DNA of 52,384 nucleotides, taken from assembly GCA_014338005.1 (NCBI GenBank), contig QUBZ01000020.1, positions 1-52,384 on the forward strand. Reading direction: 5' to 3'. Positions 1 to 7,636 of the stretch are shown in pieces. The stretch's first letter is position 1, and each line of letters begins with the position of its first letter. The DNA is from Chloroflexota bacterium (GTDB lineage Bacteria > Chloroflexota > Anaerolineae > Aggregatilineales > Phototrophicaceae). A model generated the notes under the pieces. It searched no databases. It worked only from the letters and a program-made list of their open reading frames with translations, and was not told where the DNA came from. The position numbers and the translations under genes are program-made.

Positions 1-1
1 G

Positions 2-238
2 GAGGTCGTGGCCTTCGACGCTTCCGAGTTCGCCATCGAGCTGCTGCGCGAAGGCACTGTCACCGAAGTCATCGCCCAGAAACCCGCCGATATGGGTTAC
101 ATGGGCGTCATTACGGCGATGGCCTACACGCGCGGCGTAACCAGTATGCCGAAGCGCATCCCGACCGGCTACGCCGTGATGCGCCAGGACAACATTGACG
201 ACCCCGACATCGCTCGTTTCATCTACAAGGAGCAGTAA
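2..238 (+). CDS. Sugar ABC transporter substrate-binding protein, C-terminal fragment
   Basis: The reading frame is open from the window edge, so only the last 78 or so codons are present and the start lies upstream. The segment reads like the end of a periplasmic sugar-binding protein of the RbsB/Peripla_BP_4 type: a stretch ending in a Gln-Lys-Pro, then a Met-Gly-Tyr helix where a gene's worth of copies are scanned, then a closing strand with 'TGYAVMRQDNIDD'. Context supports this, because a ribose-type permease and a sugar ATPase follow on the same strand. In such systems the protein captures the sugar outside the membrane and delivers it to the permease. The exact sugar cannot be read from this fragment. 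Confidence 0.7.
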   Translation, partial: EVVAFDASEFAIELLREGTVTEVIAQKPADMGYMGVITAMAYTRGVTSMPKRIPTGYAVMRQDNIDDPDIARFIYKEQ

Positions 239-296
239 AACGGCGCGTGGTATAACCACCCTGCTGCCGAATTTCGGGGTATAATCACCAACACAT

Positions 297-320
297 AGGG
301 GCGCAGCGTACTGCGCCCCT
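297..320 (+). promoter_or_regulatory. Intercistronic hairpin between binding protein and permease genes
   Basis: A perfect 10-bp inverted repeat, AGGGGCGCAG / CTGCGCCCCT, encloses the four-base loop CGTA. No T-run follows, so it is not a typical intrinsic terminator. It sits 59 bases after the binding-protein stop and 59 bases before the permease start. Hairpins here commonly protect the 3' end of the binding-protein message so that this subunit is made in excess; that role is inferred. Confidence 0.6.
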
Positions 321-379
321 GATACAAAAATATCGAATCCGTTTTCCTCAATGCTGGTTTTATATCTGGACTATTCCCC

Positions 380-1495
380 ATGACAACGACAACCATACCC
401 ATCCGGCGAAGCGCCGAAACCCGCGACCAGATCGTCAACATCCTGGCAAGAACGTGGTCGCTCGTTTTTCTGCTGGGGATGATTATTTTTTTCTCGGCCA
501 CCGGCCCAGGCTTTTTGACCGTCCGCAACATCTCTAACATCCTGGTTTCCAGCACGCTTGTGATGCTGATGTCCATCGGGCAAACCTATGTCATCATCAC
601 CGCCGGCATTGACCTGTCGCTGGGCTGGACGGTCGGCCTGGCGTCGGTCGTCGGCGCAACCACTATGCGTAACCTGGCGAACGGCGGCATGGAACCGGTC
701 ACAGCAATCGGCATTGGCGCGGTCGCAGGGCTGGCGGTATCGTTGATACCCGGTCTGGTCAACGGTGTGCTGGTCGCCAAAATCAAAGTGCCTCCGTTTA
801 TCGCCACGCTCGGCATGTTAGGCGTGATTCGGGGCGCGGCCTTTCTTCTCACAGACGGCCAGAACGTCGTTGGTAATCTGCCCTCTGCCGTGCGCGATTC
901 GCTGCGCGTCGTCGGCAACGGCAGTTTGCTGTTTTATGTCCCGGAGGCCGGCTTCACCTGGTTCAGCCAGCCTCCCGACCTGTCCGCCGAACAACTGCGG
1001 ACGCTGCAAAAACTCGCCCCCTACCCGGTGCTGATTGTAGCGGCAGTCGTCATCATTTTCGCCTTCATCCTGGGGCGAACTCAGTTCGGGCGGCATACCT
1101 ATGCCATCGGCGGCAGCAAGGACGCTGCGCTGCGCGCCGGCATCAACGTAGATCGCCACCTGCTGCTCATCTATGTCTTGGCCGCGTTCACGGCGGGTAT
1201 CGCGGGCGTGATGCACATCTTCCGTTTCACAGCGGGGTCGCCGCTGGCGGGCGAACAGGCGCTGCTCGATTCGGTCGCGGCAGTGGTAATCGGCGGCACG
1301 AACCTATTCGGCGGTGAAGGCCGGCTGAGCGGCAGCGTTATCGGTGCGCTCATCATCGCTGTTCTGCAAACCGGCCTGGTCATCCTGGCGGTAGATGCGC
1401 TGTGGCAGTTCGTTGTGGTTGGTATTATCATCATCATCGCTGTCCTGGTGAACCAGTTCCAGGCTTACCTGGAGAGGCAGAAAGCTCATGAATAG
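380..1495 (+). CDS. Sugar ABC transporter permease (RbsC/FrcC family)
   Basis: A 371-residue polytopic membrane protein of the BPD_transp_2 family, which forms the channel for ribose-, xylose- or fructose-type ABC importers. Hydrophobic segments run through the whole protein (about residues 28-50, 60-85, 105-130, 140-160, 215-235, 265-285, 300-325 and 330-360). The family's cytoplasmic coupling region is seen near 'AALRAGINVDRHLLL', and the late 'GGTNLFGGEG' segment is typical. It is longer than RbsC (about 320 residues), with an extra loop near residues 180-212. No strong ribosome site precedes the ATG. The gene overlaps the following ATPase by 8 bases, so the two are translationally coupled. 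Confidence 0.9.
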   Translation: MTTTTIPIRRSAETRDQIVNILARTWSLVFLLGMIIFFSATGPGFLTVRNISNILVSSTLVMLMSIGQTYVIITAGIDLSLGWTVGLASVVGATTMRNLANGGMEPVTAIGIGAVAGLAVSLIPGLVNGVLVAKIKVPPFIATLGMLGVIRGAAFLLTDGQNVVGNLPSAVRDSLRVVGNGSLLFYVPEAGFTWFSQPPDLSAEQLRTLQKLAPYPVLIVAAVVIIFAFILGRTQFGRHTYAIGGSKDAALRAGINVDRHLLLIYVLAAFTAGIAGVMHIFRFTAGSPLAGEQALLDSVAAVVIGGTNLFGGEGRLSGSVIGALIIAVLQTGLVILAVDALWQFVVVGIIIIIAVLVNQFQAYLERQKAHE

Positions 1496-2246
1496 TCAGA
1501 CACCGATTCTACAGGCCAGGCAGGTTTCCAAGTTTTTCGGCGGTTTGACGGCGCTGGATAAAGTGGATTTTGAGGTGTATCCGGGCGAGGTTGTGGCCCT
1601 GCTGGGCGATAACGGCGCCGGCAAATCCACCCTTATCAAGTGTGTCTCCGGCGTTTACCGCCCCGAACACGGCGAAATCGTCTTTAACGGCCAGATCATC
1701 ACCTATCACAGCCCGGCAGCTATCCGCGATTTAGGCATCGAAACCATCTATCAAGACCTGGCGCTGGCCGAAAACCTGGATGTCGGCGGAAATGTTTTCC
1801 TGGGCAAAGAGAAAAAAAGACGTTTTTTAGGGCTGCTGCGTGTGCTGGATGACGATTACATGCGCGGTGAAGCTAAGGAAGTGCTGGAACGCCTGGACAT
1901 TCATATCCCATCCTTAAAACAAAAACTGGTGAATCTGTCCGGCGGCCAGCGGCAGGCGGTCGCCATCGCCCGCGCCCTCTACTGGAATGCCAAACTGTTG
2001 ATTATGGACGAGCCGACGGCGGCGCTTGGCGTGCCGGAACAGCGAAAAGTGCTGGGGCTGGTCAAATCGCTGCGCGAGCATAACATCCCGGTTATCATCA
2101 TCAGCCACACCATGCAGGATGTGCTGGAAGTGGCCGACCGGATGGTGGTCATGCGGCGCGGTCGCGTGGTAGCGAATCTGCCGCGCAGCGAAGCTGATGC
2201 AGAAGTCCTGGTCAAACATATCGTCGGCGCGACCGAAGCTGCGTAG
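1488..2246 (+). CDS. Sugar ABC transporter ATP-binding protein, single domain (FrcA-like)
   Basis: A 252-residue ATPase with one nucleotide-binding domain. Walker A (GDNGAGKST) is at residues 40-48, the signature LSGGQ at 150-154, Walker B with the catalytic Glu (LLIMDEP) at 170-176, and the switch His at 207. RbsA-type ATPases carry two such domains in tandem; this one has a single domain, like FrcA of the fructose importer, so it presumably works as a homodimer. It starts inside the permease gene. It would energise import of the sugar bound by the upstream binding protein. Confidence 0.92.
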   Translation: MNSQTPILQARQVSKFFGGLTALDKVDFEVYPGEVVALLGDNGAGKSTLIKCVSGVYRPEHGEIVFNGQIITYHSPAAIRDLGIETIYQDLALAENLDVGGNVFLGKEKKRRFLGLLRVLDDDYMRGEAKEVLERLDIHIPSLKQKLVNLSGGQRQAVAIARALYWNAKLLIMDEPTAALGVPEQRKVLGLVKSLREHNIPVIIISHTMQDVLEVADRMVVMRRGRVVANLPRSEADAEVLVKHIVGATEAA

Positions 2247-3203
2247 GTGCGTATGCCGTTTGATCTATTGACCTTTGGGGAAGCCCTGGTCGAAGTGATG
2301 CGTACCGGCCTCGATCAACCGCTGGAGCGCCCCGGCCCGTTCATCGGCCCCTACCCCAGCGGCGCGCCTTTCATCTTCGCCGTCCAGGCGGCCCGGCTGG
2401 GCGCACAAGCGGCTGCCATCGGCGCGATTGGTGACGACGCTTTTGGCCGCTGTCTGCTCAACCAGCTCACCCAGGATGGCGTGAACTGCCAGGGCGTGCG
2501 GACGCTGCCCGGCCAGACCACCGGCGTAGCTTTTGTGGCCTATTCCAGCGATGGCTCGCGCGATTTTGTGTTTCATCTGCGCCATGCCGCCGCCGGACAG
2601 ATTTCGCCGGCGCTGCTGGATGAAAGGCTGTTTGACGGCTTGAAGGCGCTGCATCTGATGGGTTCAACACTGTCCATTCATGATGATGCGCTGCAAACCG
2701 GCCTTAAGGCGCTGGAAATGGCGCAGGCGGCAGGGGCTAAAATCAGCTTCGACCCCAACCTGCGCCCACAGTTAATGCCGCCTGACCGGGCGCGCGGGGC
2801 ATTCGCCCCATTTCTTCAGGCCGCCGATGTCATCCTGCCGACAGTGGAGGAAGCTCTGCTGCTCACCGGCCAGGCCGCGCTCGAAGGTGCCATTCAAACG
2901 CTGCTGGCGGCAAAACCGGAGCGCATCGTAATCGTCACCCAGGGCAAAGCCGGCTGCACCGTGTATACTCAGGATGGCGCGCTGACCATCCCCGGTTTTC
3001 CCGTCGAAGAAATAGACCCGACCGGAGCGGGAGACTGCTTCGACGCCGGTTTCCTCGTGCGCTGGCTGGCCGGCGATTCGCCGGCTGCGGCGGCACGTTT
3101 TGCCAACGCCTGCGGCGCGCTGGCCGTCACGGCCCAGGGGCCAATGGCGGGGGCAAAAACTTTCGATGTTGTAGAGGCATTCATTCAAGAGAGGCTCGGT
3201 TGA
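2247..3203 (+). CDS. PfkB-family sugar kinase, 2-keto-3-deoxygluconate kinase-like
   Basis: A 318-residue ribokinase-fold kinase. The N-terminal 'FGEALVE' and the Gly-rich substrate lid are present, 'FDPNLRP' lies near residues 168-174 as in KDG kinases and fructokinases, and the C-terminal signature DPTGAGDCFDAGF (257-269) holds the catalytic base Asp263 and the anion hole. It would phosphorylate the imported sugar or its oxidised product. The GTG start at 2247 directly abuts the ATPase stop; ATG at 2253 is an alternative. The 3' end overlaps the next gene as TGATG. The sugar specificity cannot be fixed from sequence alone. Confidence 0.85.
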   Translation: MRMPFDLLTFGEALVEVMRTGLDQPLERPGPFIGPYPSGAPFIFAVQAARLGAQAAAIGAIGDDAFGRCLLNQLTQDGVNCQGVRTLPGQTTGVAFVAYSSDGSRDFVFHLRHAAAGQISPALLDERLFDGLKALHLMGSTLSIHDDALQTGLKALEMAQAAGAKISFDPNLRPQLMPPDRARGAFAPFLQAADVILPTVEEALLLTGQAALEGAIQTLLAAKPERIVIVTQGKAGCTVYTQDGALTIPGFPVEEIDPTGAGDCFDAGFLVRWLAGDSPAAAARFANACGALAVTAQGPMAGAKTFDVVEAFIQERLG

Positions 3204-4321
3204 TGCTCGACCTGACAACCCTAACGCGGGAAGACCTGGAACGCCACAGCGTGGACATGCGCCAGTTCATCCATTTTCAGCGCGCAACCCTACCGAGTGG
3301 GATGCGAATCGTTGAAGCCTATAACAGCAGCGGGCTGACCTTTACGATTCTGCTGGATCGCGGCCTGGACATCTGGTCGGCGCACTACAAGGGCATTCCG
3401 CTGACCTGGATCAGCCAGGGATCGCCCTACCTGCCGGACTTCGGCCAGAATTTCCTCCAGCAGTTTAACGGTGGCCTGCTGACCACCTGCGGCCTGGTTC
3501 ATGTCGGCCCACCCGAAACCGACGATCAGACCGGCGAACAGCGCGACCTGCATGGGCGCTTTAACCGCCTGCGCGCCGAAAATGTGCAAATTCTGCCCGT
3601 CTGGCTAAAAGATAAAGTCAACGAGCAGGAATATTACACCCTGGAACTCAGCGGTTTGATTGCCGAGTCGCGTTTATTTGGCGAACAACTGCGCCTCGAA
3701 CGCACCTACTTTATGACGCTGGGCAAGCCGCAGATTGATATTTTCGACAAAGTAACCAACGTCGGTGACGAACCGGCCCCCCTGATGCTGCTGTATCATT
3801 TTAACGTCGGTTTTCCGCTGGTTTCCGAAGGCGCTAAACTATACACGCCGCACCATGCCGTTTACGCACGCAACGAAACCGCCCGCTCCGGCCTACATCG
3901 CTGGGCAGACTACGACGCCCCCACGCCCGGTTACGTCGAACAGGTCTTTTTCCACCATGTTAAAACTATCAGCAGCGGCGGCACTGCCGAAGCCGCCCTT
4001 TTGCATGATGATTTCGGCCTTTCCGTCGCCTGGGAAACGCTCAACCTGCCCTATTTAACCCAGTGGAAAAATACGCGGCAGGGAATCTATGTCTCCGGCA
4101 TCGAGCCAGGCAACTGCATCCCCGAAGGCCAGATGGCGGCGCGGCGTAATGGCCGGCTGGTGATGATCGAACCGGGGCGCGAAAATGCCCGGCGTTTCCA
4201 CTGCCGGTTGAGCATCCTCGACGGCGCGGAAGCGGTGGCCGACTGCAAAAATCGCATCGAGGAAATGCGCCAGAAAGGCGCGCCGGTTGAAGGGTGCAGG
4301 CTTGATGATTACGCCGGATAA
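3203..4321 (+). CDS. DUF4432 family protein, aldose-epimerase-like
   Basis: A protein of about 372 residues with the beta-sandwich sequence features of the DUF4432 / galactose-mutarotase superfamily: an early 'LLDRGLDIWSAHYKG' strand pair with the family's Asp/Trp, 'SQGSPY', a central 'GLVHVGPPE' segment, and 'LMLLYHFNVGFPL'. Relatives are carbohydrate mutarotases, and the position between two sugar kinases fits interconversion of anomers of the imported sugar. The ATG overlaps the kinase stop (TGATG); the TTG codon just upstream would add only one residue. The catalytic activity is inferred, since most DUF4432 members are uncharacterised. Confidence 0.8.
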   Translation: MLDLTTLTREDLERHSVDMRQFIHFQRATLPSGMRIVEAYNSSGLTFTILLDRGLDIWSAHYKGIPLTWISQGSPYLPDFGQNFLQQFNGGLLTTCGLVHVGPPETDDQTGEQRDLHGRFNRLRAENVQILPVWLKDKVNEQEYYTLELSGLIAESRLFGEQLRLERTYFMTLGKPQIDIFDKVTNVGDEPAPLMLLYHFNVGFPLVSEGAKLYTPHHAVYARNETARSGLHRWADYDAPTPGYVEQVFFHHVKTISSGGTAEAALLHDDFGLSVAWETLNLPYLTQWKNTRQGIYVSGIEPGNCIPEGQMAARRNGRLVMIEPGRENARRFHCRLSILDGAEAVADCKNRIEEMRQKGAPVEGCRLDDYAG

Positions 4322-4372
4322 GGCGCTGCCGGCAGGGGATGAAGTGCGATTTTTCACCGGAGGGCGGCATAT

Positions 4373-5482
4373 ATGGCCGATGTGATCGTCAGTGGGCATC
4401 TCTGCCTCGATCTTATCCCGCGTATGGAACATGTGCCGTTAGGCGTGTTAGGCGCGCCGGGACGGCTGTCGGAAGTCGGCGCACTGGATTTCGCCACCGG
4501 GGGCGCGGTATCGAATACCGGCCTGGCGCTGCACCGCCTGGGTGTAAATGTGCGCCTGATGGCAACCGTCGGCGAAGACCTGATCGGCCAGGTTATTACC
4601 CGCATCCTCGAAGACCGCGACCCGGCGCTCACCCAGCTCATAACGGTCGCATCCGGCCAGCCGGGGTCATACACCATCGTTTTATCGCCGCAGCGGGTTG
4701 ACCGCATCTTCCTCCACTGCACCGGCACCAACAGTGTCTTCGGCGTCGCCAACATAGATTTTTCGCTGCTGGCCGGGGCTAAAATCTTTCACCTGGGTTA
4801 TCCCCCCCTGCTGCCGCGTTTGATGGCCGACGATGGCGCGGAATTACAGGCGATTTACCAACAGGCGCAGGCCGCCGGCGTGGTTACGTCCCTGGACATG
4901 ACCTTACCCGACCCCAACGGACTCAGCGGCCAGGCCAACTGGGTGGAAATCCTACGCCGCACCCTGCCTCATACTGACATTTTTCTGCCTAGCATCGAAG
5001 AAATTCTGTTTATGCTGCGCCGGACGGAATACATGGCCTGGCGAGATAACCTGCGCCCCCAACTGACTGCGGAGTATTTGCGGGCGGTGGCCGATGAACT
5101 GTTGAGTATGGGCGTCGCCATTGCAGGTTTCAAACTGGGTGATCTGGGCTTATACTTAAAAACCGCCGGCGCCGATCGTTTACGACAGCTCGCGCCGCTG
5201 AACCTACCCGTCGAAGCCTGGGCTGACCGGGAGCTGTACACACCGGCTTATGAAGTAGCCGTCGCTGGCACCACCGGAGCGGGTGATTCGGCCTATGCCG
5301 GTTTCCTGGCGGCGCTGCTGCGAGGCATGACCCCCGACGAAGCCTCTCAATGGGCCTGTGCCGTCGGCGCGTGTAACGTCGAAGCTGCCGATGCTGCCAG
5401 CGGCATCCGCACCTGGGAAGCCACTTCCGCCCGGATGCGCGCCGGCTGGCCCACGCGGCAGGCTCGCCCGCCCGGCTTTTAA
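4373..5482 (+). CDS. PfkB-family carbohydrate kinase
   Basis: A 369-residue ribokinase-fold kinase, longer than the upstream one. It opens with 'VIVSGHLCLDLIP', has a Gly-rich 'ATGGAVSNTGLALHRLG' substrate-binding segment at about residues 43-58, and ends with the TTGAGDSAYAGF signature at about residues 301-312, which supplies the catalytic Asp. A good ribosome site (GGAGGG, 4360-4365) precedes the ATG. With the aldolase downstream, a plausible job is phosphorylation of a ketose 6-phosphate or analogue at C1 to make the aldolase substrate, as LacC or YihV do. The substrate is not established. Confidence 0.82.
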   Translation: MADVIVSGHLCLDLIPRMEHVPLGVLGAPGRLSEVGALDFATGGAVSNTGLALHRLGVNVRLMATVGEDLIGQVITRILEDRDPALTQLITVASGQPGSYTIVLSPQRVDRIFLHCTGTNSVFGVANIDFSLLAGAKIFHLGYPPLLPRLMADDGAELQAIYQQAQAAGVVTSLDMTLPDPNGLSGQANWVEILRRTLPHTDIFLPSIEEILFMLRRTEYMAWRDNLRPQLTAEYLRAVADELLSMGVAIAGFKLGDLGLYLKTAGADRLRQLAPLNLPVEAWADRELYTPAYEVAVAGTTGAGDSAYAGFLAALLRGMTPDEASQWACAVGACNVEAADAASGIRTWEATSARMRAGWPTRQARPPGF

Positions 5483-5529
5483 GCCGGTTTGTAACCTGTG
5501 GATAGTCCTCTGACAAGGAGTTCAACAAC

Positions 5530-6504
5530 GTGAAACAAACCCTCTCCCCCGGTCGCTGGCGTGGTTTAAAAACCACCAGCACGCGCCATAACGTTTTTAC
5601 AATCCTGGCCTTCGACCAGCGCGGCACGTATCGCAAGATGCTCCCCCCGGATACAGATTATGACACGGCAGCGCAGATTAAATGCGAGGTCGTCACGGCA
5701 CTCTCTTATGAATCGAGCGCCATCCTGCTGGACAGCTATTACGGACTGCAAGCCGCCCTGAGCATGAGCGGCAGCAGCGGCCTGCTGATGGCGCTGGAAG
5801 AGAGCGGCTACAGCGGCGATTCCACGTACCGCCGCATCGTTTTTAATCCCAATTGGACGGTCGCCAAAATTAAGCAGGTGGGCGCGTCGGCCATTAAACT
5901 GCTGGCCTATTATCATCCTCATTCCGGCGCGCTGGCAGAGGAAGTCGAAAACGTTATCGCTAGGGTGCGCGACGAATGTCATCAGCATGACATCACCCTG
6001 TTCCTTGAGCCGGTATCCTACAGCCTGGATGCTGCCGTCCCGAAGGACAGCGAAACCTTTGCCCGGCTTCGCCCGCAGATTGTGCGCGATACAGCAGACC
6101 GGCTCAGCAAGCTCCAGCCAGATGTCTTAAAACTCGAATTTCCGGTGGATATCAGCTACGACAAAGATGAGAACTCGTGGCGCGCGGCCTGTGAGGCTGT
6201 CAGCCAGGCATCCGACGTTCCCTGGGTACTGCTCAGCGCCGGGGTGGATTTTGAGATGTTCGAGCGCCAGACGCGCATCGCCTGCGAAGCGGGCGCCAGC
6301 GGCTTCCTGGCCGGGCGCGCCATCTGGAAAGAATCGGTCGTTATGTCGCCGGAAGACCGCCAGCGATTCCTCGAAACGACAGCATCCGACCGCCTGCGCC
6401 GGCTGACCGCGATCACAAATGAATATGCCCGCCCCTGGACGGAATTTTATACCCCGATTCCATCAACCGCCGACTGGTTCGTCAATTACCCGGCGCTGGC
6501 GTAA
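5530..6504 (+). CDS. Class I aldolase, LacD/YihT family (tagatose-bisphosphate-aldolase-like)
   Basis: A 324-residue TIM-barrel aldolase. 'ILAFDQRGTYRKML' near residues 25-38 matches the LacD/YihT N-terminal strand. 'DVLKLEFPVD' places the probable Schiff-base lysine at residue 201, close to Lys205 of LacD, and 'LLSAGVDFEMF...AGASGFLAGRAIW' is the phosphate-binding end of the barrel. The length matches LacD (about 325) better than YihT (about 292). LacD cleaves tagatose 1,6-bisphosphate; YihT cleaves 6-deoxy-6-sulfofructose 1-phosphate. The GTG start has AAGGAG nine bases upstream. This gene ends the sugar operon before a strong terminator. Confidence 0.85.
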   Translation: MKQTLSPGRWRGLKTTSTRHNVFTILAFDQRGTYRKMLPPDTDYDTAAQIKCEVVTALSYESSAILLDSYYGLQAALSMSGSSGLLMALEESGYSGDSTYRRIVFNPNWTVAKIKQVGASAIKLLAYYHPHSGALAEEVENVIARVRDECHQHDITLFLEPVSYSLDAAVPKDSETFARLRPQIVRDTADRLSKLQPDVLKLEFPVDISYDKDENSWRAACEAVSQASDVPWVLLSAGVDFEMFERQTRIACEAGASGFLAGRAIWKESVVMSPEDRQRFLETTASDRLRRLTAITNEYARPWTEFYTPIPSTADWFVNYPALA

Positions 6505-6526
6505 AGGCAGCCGTAAAACGATAAAA

Positions 6527-6562
6527 ACGCGCCGCGAAAAACCTCGCGGCGCGTCGTGTTTT
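6527..6562 (+). terminator. Intrinsic terminator after the sugar operon
   Basis: An 11-bp perfect stem (ACGCGCCGCGA / TCGCGGCGCGT) with loop AAAACC is followed by CGTGTTTT. A short A-run just before the stem means it can also act on the opposite strand, for the convergent small gene ending at 6583. Confidence 0.85.
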
Positions 6563-6582
6563 CGCCCTCAGGATGCAGGCGA

Positions 6583-6855
6583 TCAGGCCTTCTCTTCGCC
6601 GTCTTTTTCCTCCAGCTTGACGCGCTCGATGGCGGCCACGATTTCGTCAACGGCAGAATTAAACAGCTTGCGATACCCTTCCACCATTTCTTTGAGCGCA
6701 GCTTCGCCGTGTTTTTTAAATTCGGCGGGGATCAGGCTTTCGACCGCTTTGGTCGCTTCGGTAATCGCCTTCTTCTGATGGTCAACGAATTCTTCAAACA
6801 TGCCCTCTTCTTCGGGGGTCAGGGCTTCCTTATCCGGTTTTGCTTCGCCTTTCAC
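6583..6855 (-). CDS. Small highly charged helical protein, unknown function
   Basis: A predicted 90-residue protein rich in Glu, Lys and Ala, with no Cys and no membrane segment. It looks entirely helical and probably forms a coiled coil ('EEGMFEEFVDHQKKAITEAT', then a Lys/Glu-rich tail). The GTG start at 6855 is chosen because a perfect AAGGAGG site lies nine bases upstream (6865-6871); the frame stays open further upstream but without such a site. I do not recognise a family. It stands alone between two terminators, so it is likely a single-gene transcript. A cytosolic role is inferred from composition only. Confidence 0.6.
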   Translation of the reverse strand: MKGEAKPDKEALTPEEEGMFEEFVDHQKKAITEATKAVESLIPAEFKKHGEAALKEMVEGYRKLFNSAVDEIVAAIERVKLEEKDGEEKA

Positions 6856-6954
6856 GATTAAAAGCCTCCTTAGTTCCGAACACTTTTTGCGCGAACGGAC
6901 AACCTCAACCTTCCGGGGATGCTGACAACCCGGCATATCCCTGGAAATATTAAA

Positions 6955-6975
6955 GGGTTAATTTCACCTTAACCC
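6955..6975 (-). terminator. Intrinsic terminator after the GNAT gene
   Basis: On the minus strand the 7-bp stem GGGTTAA / TTAACCC with loop GGTGAAA is followed by TTTAATATTT. It lies 70 bases beyond the acetyltransferase stop. Confidence 0.6.
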
Positions 6976-7044
6976 GCTTTGGGCTTTTTCCATAAGTGCC
7001 GGATGTAAGAAAATGCGCGTGATTTTTTTCACACACCATGCTAC

Positions 7045-7590
7045 CTAACCATCGGTCAGCGAAGCCGCCATGATAAGCAGATCGTGGGTGCGTTCGTCGC
7101 GCGTTTTAATCCAGTCCGTCAGCAGTGCCTCCGCTTTAAAGCCGGCTTCTTCAACCATATGCTGCGCGCCTTTATCCTCGATGGTGAGGTAAATTGTCAC
7201 TTTATCGAGCGACATCTCCCGCGCCAGCGCCATCAGCTCGCGTACCAGCCGCTTACCCACGCCCCGATTACGATAAGGTGAACTAACCAGAATGCGGATT
7301 TCCCCCAGGTGGCGATTCCAGAACAGCTGGTTATAGTACAGCGTGCCGTAGCCGACCAGCCGGCCTTCATCTTCCACCATCACGCTGATGGCGCGGTTAC
7401 ATTCAATATCTTTAATCCAGGCGTCCACTGCTTCCGGCTGCGTGATGTCCCGCCGCATAAATGACAGGTCGGCTTCAGATAAACCGCGCGCAAAATTCAG
7501 AATGGCCTGGCGATCTTTCGCCTCCATCAGCCGGAACACATACTTCGTTCCGTTGATAGAGGCGCTCTTCGGAAAATCCTTTTTGAGCAT
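7045..7590 (-). CDS. GNAT family N-acetyltransferase
   Basis: A 181-residue GNAT-fold protein. The acetyl-CoA binding motif A is clear as 'VSSPYRNRGVGKRL' (R-x-x-G-x-G type) near residues 102-115, preceded by the strand 'LGEIRIL' and followed by 'LDKVTIYLT' and 'AGFKAEALL', the usual C-terminal half. The N-terminal 'FRLMEAKDRQAILNF' is typical of the RimI-like subgroup. It transfers an acetyl group to an amine, but the acceptor cannot be told. A ribosome site GGAGGTG lies just before the ATG. It is transcribed after the WS/DGAT gene in the same direction, with a 46-base gap. Confidence 0.88.
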   Translation of the reverse strand: MLKKDFPKSASINGTKYVFRLMEAKDRQAILNFARGLSEADLSFMRRDITQPEAVDAWIKDIECNRAISVMVEDEGRLVGYGTLYYNQLFWNRHLGEIRILVSSPYRNRGVGKRLVRELMALAREMSLDKVTIYLTIEDKGAQHMVEEAGFKAEALLTDWIKTRDERTHDLLIMAASLTDG

Positions 7591-7636
7591 TCACACCTCC
7601 CCAGTGTGGTCTGCGTTATAACCCGGATGTTTCGCC

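Noticed and set aside
280..285. TATAAT as a promoter for the sugar permease
   Set aside because: No -35 box at usual spacing, and the genes are more simply read from the upstream transcript.
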